This document shows, one piece after another, positions 57,287 through 64,000 of a stretch of 64,000 bases of DNA. The DNA comes from Hysterangium stoloniferum. Lineage: Eukaryota; Basidiomycota; Agaricomycetes; Hysterangiales; Hysterangiaceae. The translations under genes and the position numbers were made by a program. The stretch spans positions 1 through 64,000 of the forward strand of contig WHVD01000154.1 of the NCBI GenBank assembly GCA_015178975.1. The letters run 5' to 3'. Position 1 is the stretch's first letter. The number at the start of each line of letters is the position of its first letter. Under the pieces are notes generated by a model, which worked only from the letters and a program-made list of their open reading frames with translations, made no database searches and was not told the origin of the DNA.

Positions 57287-57880
57287 TGTTACGACCCATT
57301 CCCGGATGTTTCAATATCTGACTTCCAATCTCCGACTTCCGATCTCCGACTTCCGATCTCCGACTTCCGACTTCCGATCCCCGACTATGGAACATCATAG
57401 TTACCGTATCATCCGCATTCTTCCCTTGTTCCACATTTGGTAATTTGTCCGTTGACAAGTATTCACTTGTTTGTTTGTTGTATTCCCATTTCGGAATATT
57501 GTCTCCCTAATATGTCTTATTGTATTTCCGTTTTAAGAACATTTCCATTTCCGTCTTATTATGGTCTCAGTTTGTAGTACAATAACGAGTAGACTTATAT
57601 TAGTTTCCGTGAATTTGTACTTTACCTTAGATCTGATATCGACTTAGTTTCTTATTCCTCCTCCCGTCTTTCTGTACGCTCGATATTCGGAACTCTTCGG
57701 AACTCTGAATATCCATATCTTCCGTTGTAAGTTTTACTTCCGAAATTAAGGACATTGAGCGTTTGCGTAGAGGCGCAGCACATAAGCTGAAGCCGACGTC
57801 CTGACCCTATCCACGAGTTTCCGACTTCCCGGTGACTTTCCGATAGTTTCCGGAATAAGTTCCCGACACAGCACTTAACA
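57287..57880 (+). repeat. GyA2 3' LTR
   Basis: 594 bp, TGTTACGACC to GCACTTAACA. It is longer than the 5' LTR by extra CTTCCGATCTCCGA-type words at about 57325-57380. Confidence 0.95.
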
Positions 57881-57924
57881 ATCATATATTATGTATACAT
57901 ATTACCCTGACAGGTTCTATCTAG

Positions 57925-58175
57925 ATCAAGGGCAATAAAAATATCAAAAAGATGAAAAGAAGTTACAATTAACTTTACATACCTTTGATCTAGTACATAG
58001 CTTTATGAGTAGATTGATTGCTGTAGAAGTCAACACAATTCGACATGACATGTTGGTGCAGTTCTGCTTAGATCAAGGACAATAAATATCAAAATGATGA
58101 AAAGAAGTTAGAATCAACTTTACATACCTTTGATCTAGTTGCTGTGTATGAGTAGATTAATTGTTGTAGAAGTCA
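57925..58175. repeat. direct duplication of about 110 bp, period about 142 bp
   Basis: Two copies share ACTTTACATACCTTTGATCT and the flanks AGATCAAGG...GTAGAAGTCAA. They differ at scattered bases. Confidence 0.8.
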
Positions 58176-58199
58176 ATGTGATGTGATGTGATGCAAGGC

Positions 58200-59100
58200 A
58201 TTGTGGTTAGCCCAAAATGGAACCCCTTAGTAAGGGTGTCATGCTGCAGCCTGTTTGGGAGGTACACCAGCCTAAATTGGATGTGGGAAACTGCAGGTTT
58301 TTCACTATTTGATACCTGTGATAATTAGTATAGCTTAAAAAAAAGAGCACAGCAAACCTTGAGTGTCTTCAACAAATTGCAACACAATATCAAGAAATCC
58401 CAACAGATATGATGTTGATGAAAGTGATACATGGGTATTATACAGACCAATATGGGATTCTAATATCAAAGAGGAGTAATAACTGGATAACCTGTTTATT
58501 TACCTCAGCTCCATCAACAGTAGTCACCAATGGGGGTTTCAATCAAGTTTAGACCAATCGTTGTTGCAAGCAACTGGCAGGTATTCACAGTTTAATATTG
58601 TTGAATTATCAGGCATGTTATAGTCCGGTACACTCGGGGGGTCAAGAACAAAAACCCGTCTCCTTAATTTTACTTTACTTTTGTTCTTTGTCTCTGAATC
58701 AAATTCTAGCATGCTCCATGCATTGTCTCTTTTGTTACCACATTCTATTTTGTTCCTAGATAGCTTAAAAACAAGCATGCATCCTAGTTAGCTTCACCTA
58801 AGCTATTTGGCATCTACCGTGCAAATACAGAGTTATTATCTTGTATCTAGCACTCTTATTTCTCACAGATATATGATAGATCACAACCCAACCATATATT
58901 TCGTACCAATGCATTTTTACTTTTATTTGACTATGAGGTATCCAGCTTGGTTCTAGCTTTTTGATCCTTAGTGCAATCAGAGCCTTACAACATTCAATGA
59001 ATATCGAATTTTTAGCACATGTCATAGTTGCTACACAACATAAAACACTGTAAATAATATGTAATCACACTGTGAAGCTTAAACAGATGTACCCACATTT
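58200..59100. other. no recognised gene
   Basis: Short open frames on the minus strand (58778-58539, 59025-58798) are not in a common frame and show no domain. Confidence 0.4.
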
Positions 59101-61003
59101 CTCATGACTTTTGATTTTGGCTGTCATAACTGTGGCGCTAGCGACACTAGTGGGAAAATCCGAGGATGGCTGAACTATCACCGGAAAGGGCCTCAGATCC
59201 TTTGTAGATCTTTGGTGGAGGTTGAGTGTGACTGGCGGGGTTTACATCACAATCAGCTTCTACAAAGGATCCTTTGAGTTTTTGGATCTGGACCTGTTTC
59301 CGGTGTATCCAGAGAGCGCAAGGGCGATGACTTGAAGGAAGATGCCAATTCAATAAAATCTTAATATCCAAATTGTACATGAAAAATATTGTCAAATTAT
59401 CCTTCTTGGATTGGGTAACGGAGACCGGGAAACCGGGCTCGGTACTCAAGAAGAACAATGCATGGAACATAAGTCTTTCAATTTTCGACAATTGCTCATG
59501 CCCCTTGCCGATACTCTAGATGTTACGAACACTGTTGGGAGGCTATATCTGGGCATAGCTATTGCAGGACGTGGGGGCTTCAGGTCATTTGGAGTTACTG
59601 CCATGGTTCATGATACCGGGGAATATTGCAAATGAGAGGGGCAAGTTATATACACCCCCTCTGTTGTAATAAACGATGTGGTGCGTGCCGGGAGTACTTC
59701 CCGGTACAGACCGGCGAGATTTCCTATATAGCTTAGCCGCAAAAGTTTTACCGCCTTAGTTGCTCACCTAACGGTTCCAATTAAGGCGTAAGTAACAGTA
59801 CTACATCCCATACTTTACCTATTCTAATATATACACGCAGTCACTTAACATAGGTAGATAGCTTGGTTGTTCACCTACCAGTTCCAACTAAGGCTCATAT
59901 AGTTATCCCCCCTTTATCTCTACACCCTCATCCAATAGTTACGACATTACCTATACTTAAAGTGCGTACAACCCCTCTGCACTTTATAAACATTGCAGTA
60001 CTCGCATACACAATCGGCGAAGAGCCCCAACGGCGCACGCCATTGCACAAGTTCCAACGATCGGGACGCAGTTCCGTTCCACGCATCTCCTGCATGATGC
60101 CTTGCTCCGAATGTTACAAACTTTTTCAAATCTTGCGGATGTCTAAACTTTAGCCGTCTCCCAAAGGTTCGTCTCTCTGCTCGCGATACTATTGAACTAC
60201 ACACGCTCGCGGGGCCTACCTCCACAACTACGAAATTCTATTCCCTCGAATAAAACCGTCGGGATGCTGATACACGTTGGCGTGGTGTGTGGCTTGTGGC
60301 TTATAACACATTTCTGACGCGGGGACTCCGAGTTCCAGACCAGGCCACTAATACTCGTGAAAGGGTGGCGGCTAACAACATCGCCAACAGCGCAACTGCA
60401 CGAGGTGCCGATTGATGGTGCAATCAAACACTGGTGCTCAGGTTCAATCCCGGAGATTGAAGATGGCCACTACCAGAGAAAGGGTGCTGGCCGAGTTCTC
60501 CTCAGGGGGCCGAGAACATTGATCTTGTCTAGTATGGAAGATACAAGGTACTTCCTACTCAATCTGCCCATTAACATGAATAAGTGTGAAATGAATTTGT
60601 TTCCAATCGAGAGTGATTTTACTCAACTACATAATCTTCGGCCGTCTTAAGTGTAACTACTGGGGAATGATCTTTACCATCCAGAAGTAGCAGCAACAAG
60701 AGAGAAAATGGGCAACACTATATAATGGCTGTAGCGAACCAATGGCTTTGTAATGAAACGAATCTTGGACGAATTAAGCTCTTACTTGAGATGAAGCATC
60801 GCCTCGCCTCCCATTATCAATTGAACAAATAGAGTCCCCGCCACAATTCTACATATTTTGGGGAAGATGATAGCCGTTGGATCGTTAACCATTCGAAACA
60901 TCTAATGAAGGCTATAGAAAACACAGTAGTGCATACACGGAAAGAAGAATCGCTGCCAGCACAAACGACACCAGGCTAGGCTATGATATCGAGCCTCGAC
61001 GCT
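59101..61003. other. host-like DNA without a recognised gene
   Basis: GC content rises here. Open stretches on both strands (59147-59491 minus; 59863-60153 and 60357-60650 plus) show no domain that can be named and no consistent exon chain. Two related segments of about 35 bp, with CACCTAACGGTTCCAATTAA at 59766 and CACCTACCAGTTCCAACTAA at 59873, form a diverged direct repeat. Confidence 0.4.
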
Positions 61004-62212
61004 TCAAACGCCTCCCCAGTCGGGTAGCGTGCCCATCTGAGCAATCATGACAAAGTCCTCCTCTTCATCGCTCCACACCCAGCGGTGACGGTCATAATTG
61101 CCTTTCAAGAATGTGATATCCCGCAAGGCATGGCTGTAGACCCGCAGATCACAGCATGTACTGAGCTCCCAGTATGGATCAACGGGCGGGTGCAGGTGGG
61201 AGATCACGAGCTCGATGTTTTCTAGTTCGGTAAGACGGAGGAGGGGTTGATAAAGCCTCGTCACCTGATGAAGAGATATGTCATGTAAGTATGCGCGAAT
61301 ATATGACAGCAACGAAGATAATACACGCACAGGGACATCTTTGGCGAATGGAAAGTTAACGGCGCCGATATACTTGAGATTGGGCAGGAAGCGCGCAGAC
61401 AGCTCCATCACATCCAACGAATACGTCTCAGAATGCTGTGCATGGGTAAGATCGCCCATATCAAATGCCAAAAGGCCTTTAGCAGCTGTACTGCGCACCA
61501 AGCATCGGCCAACCAGATGGCTGGCAGACGGGAAGGAATGCAGCGTGGTCGAGAGGCCAAACTTAAATCGCACATGTGTGACGGGACGGCCGGGGACAAG
61601 TAAACATACTGCCGAAGGTGGGGCTTCAATAACAGTGAGGTGTGGTGCCGCGTCGTTACGGAGAGTAAGTGTGCCTGGTACTTGATTTGGTGTAAGGGAG
61701 ACACCGCCGGGTATATCGGCCGTCTCGATACGCGACAGACCTCTCGCACCAGGGCTCTCGAGGTACGCGGTAGCCTCGGTATCCCATCCAAACGGAACGC
61801 GTAATATGGTGAGGTTGCCAGTTGCGCCGTGGAGACTGCGGAGTACCCAGGAGAAATAACAGGCTTCGTGGTCGGCTGCCATGATGACCAACAGCTCTAA
61901 TGACGCAGCACATCGTTTTAGAAGCTCGGAGACGTCAGTCCAGTAAGACGGTGGTATGCGATCACGATCGGTTGCTCGAATGTATAGGTGATGTATGAAT
62001 GTGCTCAAAAGCGGCCGATCAACATAATTTTTTAACATATCCTGAAGATGGCGAGGGCCAACAAGGTAAAGCATGCTGTAAAGATATGGCTCAGCAATAT
62101 TGTGCAGTAATCGGGACGATCGGGCGATGGCTGCCAGGTGTTTAGTGTCATGAACAGGGTACAGGTGTTCCACGATACGTCTATAGATTTCCGCTGGCAG
62201 AACATCAGGCAT
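61004..62212 (-). CDS. F-box-like protein
   Basis: A single-exon 402-aa gene, intact, on the minus strand. The N-terminus (LPAEIYRRIVEHLYP, then LAAIARSSRLLHNIAEPYLY, residues 4-45) is the F-box pattern common in basidiomycete families of this size. The rest lacks clear repeats but has leucine-spaced segments as in the leucine-rich substrate-binding half of such proteins. F-box proteins join Skp1 to mark targets for ubiquitin-dependent breakdown; the target is unknown. Codon use and GC content are host-like, unlike the transposon island to the left. ATG 62212 is the first Met and directly precedes the F-box. Confidence 0.8.
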   Translation of the reverse strand: MPDVLPAEIYRRIVEHLYPVHDTKHLAAIARSSRLLHNIAEPYLYSMLYLVGPRHLQDMLKNYVDRPLLSTFIHHLYIRATDRDRIPPSYWTDVSELLKRCAASLELLVIMAADHEACYFSWVLRSLHGATGNLTILRVPFGWDTEATAYLESPGARGLSRIETADIPGGVSLTPNQVPGTLTLRNDAAPHLTVIEAPPSAVCLLVPGRPVTHVRFKFGLSTTLHSFPSASHLVGRCLVRSTAAKGLLAFDMGDLTHAQHSETYSLDVMELSARFLPNLKYIGAVNFPFAKDVPVRVLSSLLSYIRAYLHDISLHQVTRLYQPLLRLTELENIELVISHLHPPVDPYWELSTCCDLRVYSHALRDITFLKGNYDRHRWVWSDEEEDFVMIAQMGTLPDWGGV

Positions 62213-63652
62213 GTTTTAATGGTAATATTTCGGATATCTCGAAGTTAACGAAACGGGGTGATCCTTGGAAGGTACAATGACACAGGATTTTTTTTAGCAC
62301 TTATGATTTGGCTAAAAGTCTGTGCAGAGAAAATATATGAGTCTCGGCCGGGTCATTGTAATTCAAAGAGAATATCTCACGCCTTAGAGTTGCTTCCTTG
62401 CTGCCAATGCAGCTGCAATCTGACAACAGTAGCAGTGGGGAATGACTGAGGGTGTGGTGTGGAGTTAGTAATATAAGGTCATGCGTCACGTGGCACGTTG
62501 TAACGCGTCTGTATGCTGGAAATTAACTTGATAATTCCCTGGTTATTGAAAACGAACCAAATAATGATAATCTGGAAATAAGACTAAATGTAAGTAGACT
62601 ATTGCTCATCGAGGGAGAAACATGTCAAAGCTTGCCACATGCACTGAGTCCCTTTCGTCTCAAGGATCTCGTGCATATGACGGCTACATGATTTGGTAAA
62701 TGACTCGGAGGTTTCTTTCCCCTAAATGCTCTTCTGTGATAAACGAACAATATTCACTCACTCACTCTCATCGTGGGTGAAGTTTCACTACTTCAGTTAC
62801 CTTTCGCGTAGTGATATACATAGAATACATGCTGAACCGTAAAACTAAAATACATAGTATATCATAAACGCACTGCTGTTTGCAATACAATAATTGAGCT
62901 TCGACCACCTGCTCTTCATCAGAATATGCACAGCGCTGTGAATGCTACGCTTGGACCTCCTCATTTTTTATATTAAAATTGACGCAAGAACCGATGACCC
63001 TGAAGCCTCCCACGCTGAATAAATCAAATCACAATCGGCTCTATAGGCGACGGACAGCCGCAGTGGCCGATGGGGCAGTTAGCGGCCGGTGAAAGGCACC
63101 CCAGAAGATCTAACAAATATCGCCAATGTAGAGGCGGAGTTGTATCAAAGATGAGTATGCACGGGGCTTTGACTGAGGTATTTACAAAGACGGGCTGGGA
63201 TGCTTGAGTATTCCAGTGGTTCCGACATTTGATAAGGGCGATGCATGATGATCGGATGCTGGTAGGCACTCAAGAGGCACTTCTGAATTTATTTGGGTGA
63301 TCTATGAGATTGAATTGACTGGTCTTCTCCCCCTCCACTAGAATCAAATCTTACTTTTGCTGACAAAAACAGCGATCTGAACTTGGTGATTTGTGTCATA
63401 TGATTAGCAGTCGTTGATGGAGGCATCATTATGATTGGACACATGGGCGGAACTACCTTGATTCTTCAACTCCGATATCAAATCAACTCGTCAGCAAAGC
63501 TCAGTCGCATGGATTGGTATTCTTCTTCACCACATCATGCAAGTGAGTATCCGGTAATTTCTTATCCATTTCATTAGCTCACTGCTATATTCAGCCACCA
63601 TGTCCTTTTAAGGTAGCCCCAACACAACGTCTCTGATCAACTCGAGTTCACA
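62213..63652. other. intergenic, promoter side of two divergent genes
   Basis: Lies between the F-box gene start (62212, minus) and the gene at 63653 (plus). No further gene is supported. A tiny upstream frame (ATG TCC TTT TAA, 63600-63611) precedes the start at 63653, with a favourable CACC context. Confidence 0.5.
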
Positions 63653-64000
63653 ATGTGGTTGGGTGTTTTTCAAAGCGGGGTTACCGGTCTCGTCCTTAGT
63701 ACACTGCTGGCTGTTGCACGTACCCAACGGATCAGACTAGTGGATGACTCGGATCCTAGTATAAGTTATATGGGACAGTGGACCCATGTTCCCAACGGAC
63801 ACCAGGTCGGTGGAGCTGTCAAACTCACACGGCAAAAAAACGCGACAGCGTCCTTGCTCTTCAATGGTATGTAGTTCAAGTTGCTTAGACTTAAATCCCA
63901 TGTTACTGACATCCCTTTATTACAAACTCAATATAGGTATAGGCATTTCCGTCTTTGGCACACAGGGAACGCCCGGGGGGAATATCACAACCTCATTATA
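63653..64000 (+). CDS. secreted or membrane protein, N-terminal part (runs off window)
   Basis: Exon 1 63653-63866, intron 63867-63936 (70 nt, GTATGT...TAG), exon 2 from 63937 to the window end, in frame. Residues 1-24 are hydrophobic (GVTGLVLSTLLAVA), fitting a signal peptide. Then RLVDDSDPSISYMGQWTHV, GGAVKLTRQKNATASLLFNG, GISVFGTQGTPGG: the pattern (DDsDpsI.Y.g.W; a.f.FnGt.i.vyGt) of a basidiomycete extracellular family that usually continues into a Ser-rich stretch and one membrane helix. Function is not known. Confidence 0.75.

Larger units (their letters stand above)
50366..57880 (+). mobile_element. complete Ty3/gypsy chromovirus GyA2 (TSD ATCAT)
   Basis: 7515 bp, flanked by ATCAT on both sides (50361-50365 and 57881-57885). 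Order: 5' LTR, gag, protease, RT, RNase H, integrase, chromodomain, antisense gene (55982-57103), purine tract (CAGGGGGGTAC), 3' LTR. Gag is intact; pol has in-frame TGA codons and one frameshift. Confidence 0.95.

Noticed and set aside
59690..59715. GC-rich imperfect hairpin (CCGGGA...TCCCGG)
   Set aside because: Only six paired bases and no poly-T or other context; too weak to call.
60440..60470. GGTTCAATCCC resembling a tRNA T-arm
   Set aside because: No acceptor stem, D-arm or anticodon arm can be paired around it.
61278..61685. Plus-strand frame inside the F-box gene
   Set aside because: Shadow of the intact 402-aa minus-str and gene.

Overview
The window is fungal DNA, almost certainly from an agaricomycete-type basidiomycete. 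The evidence is the many 47-70 nt GT-AG introns, a Plavaka-type transposase with a DUF6532-like companion gene, a KDZ transposon protein with a CxC-type cysteine cluster, chromodomain Ty3/gypsy elements, and an F-box gene in the style of this group. The species cannot be told from the sequence. About 1-57.9 kb is an island of nested mobile elements. About 58-64 kb is host-like DNA with an intact F-box gene and the start of a secreted or membrane protein gene.

Layout. 1-4044: 3' part of a Ty3/gypsy chromovirus (GyA1) inserted into a minus-strand Ty1/copia copy (4045-7238). 7.9-8.6 kb: alpha/beta-hydrolase fragment. 8.9-11.4 kb: a fold-back element split by an LTR insertion that itself carries another LTR. 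11.8-12.7 kb: minisatellite and a tyrosine-recombinase fragment. 13.7-16.3 kb: gypsy and copia debris. 16.4-16.9 kb: membrane-protein pseudogene. 17.4-27.3 kb: one KDZ-type gene cut up by three LTR-C insertions, which carry GyA1-type LTRs, another solo LTR and a Tc1/mariner element; most of these insertions have matching 5-bp target duplications. 27.3-46.8 kb: a minus-strand gypsy element (GyB) whose right LTR is split by a complete 8.9-kb Plavaka element (36679-45566). 46.8-50.3 kb: LTR and gene remnants with minisatellites. 50366-57880: a complete gypsy chromovirus (GyA2) with both LTRs and an ATCAT target duplication.

Two systems stand out. First, GyA1 and GyA2 each carry, between pol and the 3' LTR, a three-exon gene on the opposite strand. 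It encodes a coiled-coil protein with a CX2CX6CX10CX2CX6C cluster (GAL4-like spacing). The exon order, cysteine spacing and intron phase are the same in both copies although the sequences have diverged. Second, the Plavaka element can be delimited to the base because it splits a known LTR. It carries an intact 1037-aa transposase gene, a divergent DUF6532-like gene and a small intron-bearing RRM-protein gene.

Most retroelement copies are decayed. Premature stops in the gypsy copies are mainly TGA where CGA is expected or seen in a sister copy, which points to C-to-T change at CpG. All identifications come from reading the sequence and from family knowledge; no database search was run.
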